DNA of 64,000 bases from Pseudomonas putida. GTDB lineage: Bacteria; Pseudomonadota; Gammaproteobacteria; Pseudomonadales; Pseudomonadaceae. The translations under genes and the position numbers were made by a program. The stretch is from assembly GCF_028682635.1 (NCBI RefSeq), contig NZ_JANHLK010000009.1:1-64000 (forward strand), written 5' to 3'. Positions 1-7,983 of this stretch are shown piece by piece. Within the stretch, counting starts at the first letter, position 1, and every line of letters begins with the position of its first letter. The notes beneath the pieces are model-generated. The model was not told the origin of the DNA. It saw only the letters and a program-made list of their open reading frames with translations, and searched no databases.

Positions 1-8
1 GAATTCCG

Positions 9-40
9 AAACCCCTGTCTGCTAACGCAGACAGGGGTTT
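9..40. terminator. Bidirectional hairpin terminator
   Basis: A perfect inverted repeat with 14-bp arms (AAACCCCTGTCTGC and its complement) around a TAAC loop. It has A residues on the left and TTTT on the right, so it can end transcription from the unseen left-hand gene and from the minus-strand GntR gene that stops at 69. Confidence 0.8.
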
Positions 41-68
41 TGTCGTTCTGGGCCTGCCGTTGCCTTTG

Positions 69-776
69 CTACGAGGTTTTTTTGTTCTGGGCTTCTGGAC
101 TGGCGAGGTACCGGGTGATGACCTCAACCCCGCGATTGAGATGGTTGACCAGCAATTGCACCGATCCTTCGACATCCCGCGCGTCAGCGGCCCGCCACAA
201 GGCCCGGTGATCTTCCTGGGACAACTTGCCCAGGCCCATCGCTTCGAGGTTGAAGCGCAGGAAACGCTCTTCTTCGTTCAGTCCGTCCTCTACCAGTTTC
301 AGTAACCGGCGATTAGGTGCCCTGCTGTAGAGCGACATATGGAAGAGGCGATTGAGCCGGCCGATTTCGGTATAGTCCTGTTCCGTCTCCAGCTCGTCGA
401 TATAGCGCGCGGCCTGTTCGAGATCCGCCGCCTCAAGCAACGGCACCGATAAACGTAGTGCTTCGGACTCCAGTAAAATCCTTAGGGCGTAGGTTTCCGC
501 GGCATCGCCCTGGACGAGCGGGGCAACCACAGCGCCTTTATGGGCGATCACGTTGAGCAATGCCTGGGCTTCCAGTTGGCGCAACGCTTCACGCACCGGC
601 ATGCGGCTGACCCCGAAGAGATCGGCCAGGTCTTGCTGGCGCAGAGCGATGCCACACGGCAGGCGACCGTCCAGGATGGCCGAGCGCAAGGTTTCTTCGA
701 TCACCGAGCGCGCCAGGTGCGCGGGAATCGGCCCGTTGACCTTGATACTGCTGAGGGGGTTGGGCTTTTGTGTCAC
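69..776 (-). CDS. GntR-family (FadR/FCD) transcriptional regulator
   Basis: Predicted one-component repressor or activator of about 235 residues. The N-terminal winged helix-turn-helix begins near HLARSVIEE and carries the GntR signature LFGVSRMPVREALRQLE. The C-terminal all-helical FCD ligand domain has the N-x-x-FH motif (NRLFH) and a later DHRALW and NHLNRG, which hold likely metal- or ligand-binding histidines. I chose the GTG at 776 because AGGG lies nine bases upstream; an ATG at 854 would add 26 residues that do not look like the family. The gene is divergent from lapG and separated by about 195 bases. Its ligand and target cannot be read from context. Confidence 0.85.
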   Translation of the reverse strand: MTQKPNPLSSIKVNGPIPAHLARSVIEETLRSAILDGRLPCGIALRQQDLADLFGVSRMPVREALRQLEAQALLNVIAHKGAVVAPLVQGDAAETYALRILLESEALRLSVPLLEAADLEQAARYIDELETEQDYTEIGRLNRLFHMSLYSRAPNRRLLKLVEDGLNEEERFLRFNLEAMGLGKLSQEDHRALWRAADARDVEGSVQLLVNHLNRGVEVITRYLASPEAQNKKTS

Positions 777-809
777 TACTACGCACCCTGATTGACTGAA
801 GTTTTGGAT

Positions 810-832
810 CCAATTGACACTAGTGACTGCCT
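810..832. promoter_or_regulatory. Candidate operator between the GntR gene and lapG
   Basis: The GntR upstream region holds an 8-bp palindrome CACTAGTG (818-825) inside TTGACACTAGTGACTG, just upstream of the chosen GTG start. A short palindrome next to a GntR gene is a reasonable autoregulatory site, but nothing else supports it. Confidence 0.25.
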
Positions 833-970
833 GACGGCTTGTCAAACGCCCCATAAGAGCGTCTTTCCCTTAGTTTAGCGTGCCGTCAGTGATCTCAGTG
901 TGCCATTATTTTTTCCCGAGCTAACCTACACCTTCACTCGATTCCACCTGACTACCCTGGATGCCTCGCC

Positions 971-1663
971 TTGGCGGTACGTTTTCCGATATCCCGGATC
1001 TTGCGCTGCTCGTGCGGCGCCTTGCTGCTGGCCGGTGTGCTGCTGGGCGGTGTGCATGCCGATGGGGACTTTTCCCTGATCAGCGCTCGGGCGCAGGCAT
1101 TGTACGGATCTTTGGGCGAAGGTCAGCAGCGCATAGATGCGTGGCAGCACATGTTGGCTACGCAGAAACAAGTTGGCGAGCTGGAACAGCTCAACGTGAT
1201 CAACCGCTTCTTCAACAAACAACTGCGTTACGTCGAAGACATTGACCTGTGGCACCAGGTCGATTACTGGGAAACACCCGTCGAAGCCTTGTGGAAAGGC
1301 GCCGGTGATTGCGAAGACTACGCGATCGCCAAATATTTCAGTCTGCGCCACCTTGGCGTTTCCAGTGACAAGCTGCGCATCACGTACGTAAAGGCGCTGA
1401 GTCTGAATCGCGCGCACATGGTGCTGACCTACTACTCAAGCCCGGAAGCCGAACCGCTGGTGCTCGACAGCCTTGTCGACTCGATCAGGCCGGCCAGCCA
1501 GAGAAAGGATTTGCTGCCGGTCTACGCTTTCAACGCAGAAGGGTTGTGGTTACCGGGGGCCAAGGGCAATCAGAAGGTCGGGGACACCAAGCGTTTGTCC
1601 CGTTGGCAGGATGTGCTGAAAAAAATGCAGGCCGAAGGATTCCCGGTCGAGACGACTAACTAG
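971..1663 (+). CDS. lapG: LapG periplasmic cysteine protease
   Basis: Transglutaminase-like cysteine protease (BTLCP family) of 230 residues that cleaves the N-terminus of the large LapA-type adhesin and releases cells from surfaces. The hydrophobic N-terminus (GALLLAGVLLGGVHA) fits export to the periplasm. The catalytic triad is visible as Cys114 (GDCEDYA), His149 (RAHMVL) and Asp166 (VLDSL), with the usual 35- and 17-residue spacings. The start is a TTG: no ATG or GTG lies in frame between it and the stop at 890, so the true N-terminus is the least certain part. lapD follows after 14 bases, the standard pairing. Confidence 0.93.
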   Translation: MAVRFPISRILRCSCGALLLAGVLLGGVHADGDFSLISARAQALYGSLGEGQQRIDAWQHMLATQKQVGELEQLNVINRFFNKQLRYVEDIDLWHQVDYWETPVEALWKGAGDCEDYAIAKYFSLRHLGVSSDKLRITYVKALSLNRAHMVLTYYSSPEAEPLVLDSLVDSIRPASQRKDLLPVYAFNAEGLWLPGAKGNQKVGDTKRLSRWQDVLKKMQAEGFPVETTN

Positions 1664-1677
1664 GAGCACGCCCACAG

Positions 1678-3624
1678 ATGTCTTTGTTCAAACAGCTTTT
1701 GATCGCTATCTGTCTGTTCCTGGTCGTCGCCTTCACCGGCAGCTTCATGGTCAGCCTGGAAAGCTCGCGCTCCCAGTACGTCAACCAGCTGCGTTCCCAC
1801 GCCCAGGATGCGGCGACGGCGCTGGCGCTGTCACTGACGCCCAATATCGACGACCCGGCGATGACCGAACTGCTGGTCAGCTCGATCTTTGACAGCGGTT
1901 ATTACGCCAGCATCCGTGTGGTCGATTTATCCAACGACAAGACCCTGATCGAACGCAGCGGCATTGCGGCCGATACCCGGGTGCCTGACTGGTTCGTCAA
2001 ACTGATTGGCCTGGAGCCTGCCGGGGGCGATGCGATAGTCAGTCGCGGTTGGGTACAGGCCGCACGGGTCGAGGTGGTCAGTCACCCGATGTTCGCGCTG
2101 GCCAAGTTGTGGCAAAGCGCGTTGGGCAGCTTGGGGTGGTTGCTGTTCTGTGGCGTGGTCAGCGCGATACTGGGCGCGCTGTTGCTGCGTCGGCAATTGA
2201 AGCCCCTCGATTACATGGTCCGGCAGTCCCACGCCATTGCCCGCCGCGAGTTTCTCAGCCTGCCGCAATTGCCGCGCACGCCGGAACTGCGTCGCGTGGT
2301 GCAGGCCATGAACCAGATGGTCGAGAAGCTCAAGGCGCTGTTTCAGGAGCAGGCCGAACGCAGTGAAAAGCTGCGGGTCGAGTCCTATCAGGACAACCTG
2401 ACCGGCTTGGCCAACCGACGTTACTTCGAGATGCAACTGAATGCACGGGTGAGCAATCCCGAGCAAGCCAGCTCCGGTTACTTGCTGCTGTTGCGGGTCA
2501 AGGATCTGGCCGGGTTGAACCAGCGGCTGGGCGGCCAGCGCACGGATGCGTTGCTCCAGGCGGTTGGTCAGCAGTTGTCCCGCGAGTGCGCCAGATATCC
2601 GGAAACAACCAACCTGGTCACACGGATTCGTGGCGGCGAATTCGCCGTTCTGGCCCCAGGCCTGGTGCGTGAAGAAGCAGTGCAACTGGCGCAGCACCTC
2701 GACACGGCCTTGGCCAGTCTGTACGCCACCGGTGCTACTGACGTCCCCTCTGTAGCGGCGATCGGGCTGGCGCCCTTTATTCATGGCGACGCCCCGCAAG
2801 CCGTACTCGGGCTGGCGGATCAGGCATTGGCGCAGGCCGAAGGCCAGACCGATTCGAACTGGGTCTGCCTCGATCACAGGGCCCCGACCCATGTCGGCGA
2901 CGACCATCATGCCTGGCACAACCTGCTGGATCAGGCCTTGGAGCAACGACGATTCAAGTTGTTTTTCCAGCCCGTGGTGGCCAGTCAGGACACGCAGCTG
3001 GTACTGCACTACAAAGTGCTTTCCCGCCTGATCGACGACCAGGGCGAGAGCATCCCTGCCGGACGTTTCTTGCCGTGGCTGGAACGGTTCGGCTGGGCGG
3101 CGCGACTGGACCGGCTGATGCTGGAGCTGGTACTGGAGCAGATGAGCACCCACGAAGAATCAATGGCGCTGAACCTGTCGTCGGCCACCCTCGAAAACCC
3201 GCAAGCGTTGACTGCGGTCTTCGCCACGCTGCGTTCGCACTCCAATCTGGGACCGCGACTGACCCTGGAAATCGGCGAAGAGCAATTACCACAGCAAGCC
3301 AGTCTCGAAGCGCTGACCCGGCGTTTGCGAGAGCTCGGGTTCTCCTTGGGTCTGCAGCATTTCGGTGGACGCTTCAGCATGATCGGCAACCTGGCGCGCT
3401 TGGGGTTGGCCTACTTGAAGATCGACGGTAGCTACATCCGTGCGATTGATCAGGAGCGCGACAAACGCCTGTTCATCGAAGCCGTCCAGCGTGCGGCCCA
3501 CAGTATTGATCTGCCGCTGATTGCCGAGCGGGTCGAGACGCAAGGGGAGTTGGCGGTGCTTAGCGAGATGGGCGTGTACGGCGTTCAGGGACGGTTGGTG
3601 GGCGAGCCCAAGCCTTGGCAATAG
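1678..3624 (+). CDS. lapD: LapD c-di-GMP receptor of the inside-out signalling system
   Basis: Inner-membrane c-di-GMP receptor of 648 residues. When c-di-GMP is bound it sequesters LapG and so protects the surface adhesin. Order: TM1 (about 5-25), periplasmic PAS-like output domain containing Trp125 (SRGWVQ), the residue known to contact LapG, TM2 (about 148-170), HAMP, degenerate GGDEF and degenerate EAL. The catalytic motifs are replaced by RGGEF (about 318) and KVLSR (about 446), as in characterised LapD, so it should bind but not make or degrade c-di-GMP. Translation probably starts from AGGAG upstream of the ATG, and it is co-transcribed with lapG. Confidence 0.95.
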   Translation: MSLFKQLLIAICLFLVVAFTGSFMVSLESSRSQYVNQLRSHAQDAATALALSLTPNIDDPAMTELLVSSIFDSGYYASIRVVDLSNDKTLIERSGIAADTRVPDWFVKLIGLEPAGGDAIVSRGWVQAARVEVVSHPMFALAKLWQSALGSLGWLLFCGVVSAILGALLLRRQLKPLDYMVRQSHAIARREFLSLPQLPRTPELRRVVQAMNQMVEKLKALFQEQAERSEKLRVESYQDNLTGLANRRYFEMQLNARVSNPEQASSGYLLLLRVKDLAGLNQRLGGQRTDALLQAVGQQLSRECARYPETTNLVTRIRGGEFAVLAPGLVREEAVQLAQHLDTALASLYATGATDVPSVAAIGLAPFIHGDAPQAVLGLADQALAQAEGQTDSNWVCLDHRAPTHVGDDHHAWHNLLDQALEQRRFKLFFQPVVASQDTQLVLHYKVLSRLIDDQGESIPAGRFLPWLERFGWAARLDRLMLELVLEQMSTHEESMALNLSSATLENPQALTAVFATLRSHSNLGPRLTLEIGEEQLPQQASLEALTRRLRELGFSLGLQHFGGRFSMIGNLARLGLAYLKIDGSYIRAIDQERDKRLFIEAVQRAAHSIDLPLIAERVETQGELAVLSEMGVYGVQGRLVGEPKPWQ

Positions 3625-3640
3625 GGCAATCGCAAAGGTT

Positions 3641-3675
3641 GCAGCCTTCTCACAGCGGTCGCTGACGAAGGCTGC
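3641..3675. repeat. REP-like hairpin after lapD
   Basis: Inverted repeat GCAGCCTTC (3641-3649) / GAAGGCTGC (3667-3675) with a 17-base loop. The arms match the core of the GAAGGCTGCGATC-type REP sequence also seen at 40696-40781 and 56921-56956. It lies between convergent lapD and the small minus-strand gene. Confidence 0.6.
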
Positions 3676-3687
3676 GATCCCCGGATG

Positions 3688-4053
3688 TCAGATAAACCCT
3701 TCCTCATCATCCTCAACCAGATTACTCAACCCACCCAACGCCTCACGCGCCTGGAAGCGGTCCATGAGTTTGGTCTGCGCGGGCTCTGGCAGGTCCGTTA
3801 CGAGAATCACGCCTTTGCTGATCAGCACGGCGATCAAGTCGTCGAGTACCCGGATCATTTCCAGGTCGCTCTGGCGCAGTTGCTTGAGCTGTTTGATTTG
3901 CAGCAGTTGTTTGTGGCTGGTGGCCATGACTTCATTGGCGAACCAGGCCTGGAGGTCAGGGTGGTCGGCCGGCAGCGTTTCCGTGGATTCGGCGTAGGCT
4001 TCGGCTTCCACGCGCAGCAGTCGGCCGTCTGGATTGCGTTGCACGTAGAACAT
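3688..4053 (-). CDS. Conserved hypothetical protein
   Basis: Cytoplasmic protein of about 121 residues beginning MFYVQRNPDG. It has a helical middle (KQLLQIKQLKQLRQSDLEMIR, probably coiled coil) and an acidic C-terminus (EDDEEGF). The ATG at 4053 is preferred because GAGGG lies eight bases upstream; an in-frame ATG at 4137 would add 28 residues. From memory, Pseudomonas proteins starting this way are often labelled 'tryptophan synthase subunit beta like'. The sequence shows no PLP-binding motif, so that label should not be read as an activity. Function unknown. Confidence 0.75.
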   Translation of the reverse strand: MFYVQRNPDGRLLRVEAEAYAESTETLPADHPDLQAWFANEVMATSHKQLLQIKQLKQLRQSDLEMIRVLDDLIAVLISKGVILVTDLPEPAQTKLMDRFQAREALGGLSNLVEDDEEGFI

Positions 4054-4630
4054 CGAGCATCCCTCAAAAGTGAGCCGCGTCATGCTGTCAGCAGCATAGT
4101 CAACATCTACCCAGTAGAGGGCGTTCGTCATATCCATGGCGCCAACAATTGCACTTACAGTCGTCGCGGGCAGGTCATTGCCGGCAGATCATCGCAAAGT
4201 AATAACTAAGACATTGATTTAGAACATATATGTTTGAGTTTGAAGCAAACATGCTTGTAACCATAGTTCATATGGTCCGCGAATTGCTTAGTTCAGTTGA
4301 AATAGTTACAGGTGCCGTCCATCTACCGGTCTGCCACCTGGCGCAAATGATGTGCGCACCGGCAATGCTTGCTGGATAATCGCGCGCCGCCGTTCGGGGC
4401 CTTGTATTTAGTTGCTTGCGTTGCAGTTCGGCTGTCGGGAATGCGCAGGACGCGCCAAATAAATAAAGCACCTCTTCGTCAATTTTATGGCGATAAAAAA
4501 GGTTTTTTTAATCGCGTTCAACTATTACAATTGCGGCATTCAAATTATTGACGATGTCATTTTGATGGTCGCCTCGATGAACCCTCGAGCTACGTGCTCC
4601 CTTATGTGCCAGCGCCTCGGATAGTCTTTT
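4054..4630. promoter_or_regulatory. Upstream region of the wss operon (no gene seen)
   Basis: An AT-rich gap of about 570 bases, unlike the GC-rich flanks, holding no convincing gene. It contains several symmetric sites: AACATATATGTT (4223-4234), ATGTTTG-N9-CAAACAT (4230-4252) and TGAC-GAT-GTCA (4549-4559), 72 bases before the wssA start. Low GC, length and symmetric motifs fit a heavily regulated promoter; biofilm regulators such as FleQ and AmrZ act on cellulose and exopolysaccharide promoters in this genus. I could not match a consensus with confidence. Confidence 0.45.
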
Positions 4631-5764
4631 ATGAATCGTACAGACGATATATCGAACCTGTTCAACAGGTTCGGGGCAAGTGCGGACAGTTATCTCGAGT
4701 TCGGCAGCCATTTCGACTACAAGGAAAAGCCGTTGACGCTGGTGCCGGCTGCGCCTGCACCTGTAGCTGAAGTCGATCAGCCTGATGAGCAATACGAGAG
4801 CGCTGTAGCCGATGCCACAGATGGCATCGAGACGCCGTTGGTGCCGGCTGATTCTGCGCAGCCTGCTGCGCCGCTTCGCCATTTGCTGGCCGAAGTCGCC
4901 CTGGCACGTCAGGCCGAAGCGCAAGCACGTAATGAAGAGGCACTGCGCCAGGCGCTGCCCCATGGTCGTCCGGCCAAGACCAGGGCGCATGTCATTGCGG
5001 TGATATCGGCTAAGGGAGGCGTTGGCAAAAGCACCCTCGCCTCTGCGTTGACCACCGCATTGCGCCTGGAGGGCGGGCGGACACTGGCCATCGACCTCGA
5101 TCCGCAAAACGCGTTGCAATACCACTTGGGTGCCGAGCCGGATGTGGCAGGAATGGCCTACGCCAGCCTCAAGGGTGAGGACTGGAAGTCACTGCTGCTG
5201 GCCGGCTCTGCGGGTTCGTTGCTGCTGCCCTACGGTTCGGTGACCGAGGACGAGCGCCGTACGCTGGAGCGCTATCTGGAAAACGATCGTTACTGGCTGG
5301 CTGGCCAGTTGGCGAGCATGGACCTGAGCGAAAACGACGTGGTGATTCTCGACACGCCACCGGGTCGTACGTCCTACCTGACGCAAGCCTTGATGGTGGC
5401 TGATCAGGTGCTGGTCGTCGCCACCGCCGATGCGGCATGTTTCGTCACGCTGGACCAGATGGAGCGTTTGCTGGAAGAGCGCGGCGCCCGGGGCCAGGCG
5501 CCGCTGTGCAATTACGTGATCAATCAGTTCGACAGCGATCGCCTGTTCTGCCGGGACATGCACGAAGTGCTCAAGCGCCGCCTCGGCTCGCGGCTGCTGG
5601 GTGTCGTGGCGCTCGATCATGCCATTGGCGAAGCCCTTGCCTATGGTGAAAACCCGCTGCTGCAGGCCGAGTCCTCCCAGGCTTGCCGCGACATGCTGAT
5701 GCTGACTGACAGGGTCAAAACGCAGTTGAATGCCATGGCCGTCGCAGAGTCATATGCCTCGTGA
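4631..5764 (+). CDS. wssA: WssA, BcsQ/MinD-like ATPase of cellulose synthesis
   Basis: ParA/MinD-family P-loop ATPase of 377 residues, probably placing or activating the cellulose synthase at the cell pole or membrane. The N-terminal 60 residues carry the short motif DISNLFNRFG...YLEF, resembling the BcsP/BcsR-type leader of cellulose-operon proteins. A variable Pro/Ala linker follows, then the ATPase domain with the deviant Walker A KGGVGKST (about residue 136) and the ParA-type IDLDPQN and ILDTPPG. Translation is coupled to wssB through a GTGA overlap. First gene of the operon. Confidence 0.9.
   Translation: MNRTDDISNLFNRFGASADSYLEFGSHFDYKEKPLTLVPAAPAPVAEVDQPDEQYESAVADATDGIETPLVPADSAQPAAPLRHLLAEVALARQAEAQARNEEALRQALPHGRPAKTRAHVIAVISAKGGVGKSTLASALTTALRLEGGRTLAIDLDPQNALQYHLGAEPDVAGMAYASLKGEDWKSLLLAGSAGSLLLPYGSVTEDERRTLERYLENDRYWLAGQLASMDLSENDVVILDTPPGRTSYLTQALMVADQVLVVATADAACFVTLDQMERLLEERGARGQAPLCNYVINQFDSDRLFCRDMHEVLKRRLGSRLLGVVALDHAIGEALAYGENPLLQAESSQACRDMLMLTDRVKTQLNAMAVAESYAS
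4653..4673. repeat. Perfect inverted repeat inside the wssA start
   Basis: CGAACCTG-N5-CAGGTTCG, 8-bp arms, lies 22 bases into wssA and encodes part of the conserved NLFNRFG motif. As RNA it would form a stable hairpin just behind the initiation region. It may simply be a by-product of the protein motif. Confidence 0.5.
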
Positions 5765-7983
5765 TCAACACCACCGCTCCAGATACAGCCGCTCCCTCCC
5801 GTTCGCAGCGCTGGGCACAATCGCTCTCCGATCGCCTGGACAGCCTGCCAGCGACGTTGCGTCGGGCGCTGACCGTGAGCGTGACGCTGTTCTGCGGGCT
5901 GTTGGCCGTGTTCATCATCACGGTGCCGTTCGACCTGTATTCGCAGTGCTTCTTTGCCCTCGGCTGCTTCATCGCTGCGATGGTACTGCGCAAGATTCCC
6001 GGACGCCTGAACGTGCTGATGCTCATCGGGCTATCACTGACCGCTTCCCTGCGCTACATATACTGGCGACTCACTTCCACCCTCGGGTTCGAGGGCTGGG
6101 TCGACATGCTGTTCGGCTACGGCCTGGTCCTGGCCGAGCTGTACGCGATGATTGTGCTGGTGTTCGGCTATGTGCAAACCGCCTGGCCGCTGCGACGCAA
6201 ACCAGTATTGATGAGCGGACCGCCGAGCGAGTGGCCGACGGTCGATGTGTTCATCCCGTCGTATAACGAAACCCTCGACATTGTGAAGGTCACCATCTTC
6301 GCCGCCCAGGCCATCGACTGGCCCCAGGACAAACTGCGCGTGCATGTGCTTGACGACGGTCGCCGCGAGGACTTCCGCGAGTTCTGCGAACAGATCGGCG
6401 TGAATTACATCGTTCGTGACAACAACCGCCACGCCAAGGCAGGCAACCTGAACGAAGCGCTCAAGGTCACCAGTGGCGAGTTCGTGACCATTTTCGACGC
6501 CGACCACGTGCCGACCCGTTCTTTCCTCCAGGTGTGTGTCGGCTGGTTCATCAAGGATCCGAAGCTGGCGATGCTGCAGACGCCACACTTCTTTTTCTCG
6601 CCGGACCCCTTCGAGAAAAACCTCAATACCTTCCGTTCCGTGCCGAACGAAGGCGAGTTGTTCTACGGTCTGGTGCAGGACGGCAACGACCTGTGGAACG
6701 CGACGTTCTTCTGCGGCTCGTGTGCGGTGATCCGTCGGGCACCTTTGCTGGAAGTCGGTGGCGTGGCCGTCGAGACCGTCACCGAAGATGCCCACACCGC
6801 GCTCAAGCTCAACCGCGCCGGTTACAACACCGCCTACCTGGCCATTCCCCAGGCGGCGGGCCTGGCAACGGAAAGCCTGTCGCGCCACATCAGCCAGCGG
6901 ATTCGCTGGGCACGTGGCATGGCGCAAATCTTTCGCACCGACAACCCGTTGCTCGGCAAAGGCCTGAGCATGGGCCAGCGCCTGTGTTACCTGAACGCGA
7001 TGCTGCACTTTTTCTACGGGCTGCCGCGCCTGGCGTTCCTGACCGCGCCGCTGGCATTCCTGTTTTTCGATGCACAGATTTTCCACGCCTCGGCGTTGAT
7101 GATCACCGCGTACGTATTGCCGCACATTCTTCACGCCAGCCTGACCAACTCCAGTATCCAGGGACGGTTCCGCCACTCGTTCTGGAACGAGGTCTACGAG
7201 ACGGTGCTGGCCTGGTACATCATGGGCCCGGTACTGATGGCGCTGGTCAACCCCAAGTTCGGTGGCTTCAACGTGACCGACAAGGGCGGAGTGATCGACA
7301 AGAAGTACTTCGAATGGAAACTGGCCCGGCCGTACATCGTGCTGTTGCTCTTGAACGCCACTGGCCTGGTTTATGGCGGGATACGCCTGATGGAGGGTGC
7401 CGAAGGCGCCACGACCACGATCCTGATCAACCTGGCGTGGACCGTCTACAACCTCATCATCACCAGCGCCTCGGTGGCGGTGGCCAGCGAAACCCGTCAG
7501 GTGCGTTCCGAACCACGGGTGGCGGCGGTCCTGCCGATGCGCCTGTCCCGCGCCGATGGCAGCGTGATCGAGGGCGTGACCCAGGACTTCTCGCAAAAAG
7601 GCCTGGGCTTCCGTTTGCCAGATGGCATCGAGATTCCCAAGGGCGAGCGGGTGCAGATTGCGCTGTTTCGCAAGCAACAGCTGAGCGTGTTCCCGGCCGT
7701 CATCGTCTTCAGTCGCGGGGACCTGTTGGGGGCGCAATTCGACCAGTTGACCCTGCGCCAGCAAAGCGAGCTGATACGCCTGACGTTCTCCCGCGCCGAT
7801 ACCTGGGCTTCGACCTGGGGCAATGGCCAGGTCGATACGCCCCTGGCCGCCTTGCGCGATGTCAGCGGCATTGCTCTTCGCGGTATCTACGAACTCTTCA
7901 AAGCAACGGTCATGGAAGTGCGGAACCTTTTCCGCCGTCGCCACGTCTCCCCGTCCACCCTGGAAAATGTTTTGGACAAGTGA
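5761..7983 (+). CDS. wssB: WssB, cellulose synthase catalytic subunit (BcsA)
   Basis: GT2 glycosyltransferase of 740 residues that polymerises UDP-glucose into cellulose and passes it through its own membrane channel. N-terminal TM helices (about 35-145) precede the catalytic domain with LDDG (about 197), DAD (about 246-248), the gating-loop FFCGS, TED (about 340) and QRIRW (about 379). More TM helices follow, then a PilZ domain (about 580-690) with the c-di-GMP-binding RSEPR and DFSQKG motifs. It is therefore directly switched on by c-di-GMP. Starts at a GTG overlapping the wssA stop. Confidence 0.97.
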   Translation: MINTTAPDTAAPSRSQRWAQSLSDRLDSLPATLRRALTVSVTLFCGLLAVFIITVPFDLYSQCFFALGCFIAAMVLRKIPGRLNVLMLIGLSLTASLRYIYWRLTSTLGFEGWVDMLFGYGLVLAELYAMIVLVFGYVQTAWPLRRKPVLMSGPPSEWPTVDVFIPSYNETLDIVKVTIFAAQAIDWPQDKLRVHVLDDGRREDFREFCEQIGVNYIVRDNNRHAKAGNLNEALKVTSGEFVTIFDADHVPTRSFLQVCVGWFIKDPKLAMLQTPHFFFSPDPFEKNLNTFRSVPNEGELFYGLVQDGNDLWNATFFCGSCAVIRRAPLLEVGGVAVETVTEDAHTALKLNRAGYNTAYLAIPQAAGLATESLSRHISQRIRWARGMAQIFRTDNPLLGKGLSMGQRLCYLNAMLHFFYGLPRLAFLTAPLAFLFFDAQIFHASALMITAYVLPHILHASLTNSSIQGRFRHSFWNEVYETVLAWYIMGPVLMALVNPKFGGFNVTDKGGVIDKKYFEWKLARPYIVLLLLNATGLVYGGIRLMEGAEGATTTILINLAWTVYNLIITSASVAVASETRQVRSEPRVAAVLPMRLSRADGSVIEGVTQDFSQKGLGFRLPDGIEIPKGERVQIALFRKQQLSVFPAVIVFSRGDLLGAQFDQLTLRQQSELIRLTFSRADTWASTWGNGQVDTPLAALRDVSGIALRGIYELFKATVMEVRNLFRRRHVSPSTLENVLDK

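Noticed and set aside
4268-4551. Two short frames (60-67 codons) upstream of wssA
   Set aside because: No ribosome-binding sites or protein-like composition; the region is better read as regulatory.
6534-7982. In-frame upstream extension of wssC through wssB
   Set aside because: The extension is Arg/Pro/Gly-rich noise within wssB; the signal peptide of WssC begins at the ATG at 7983.
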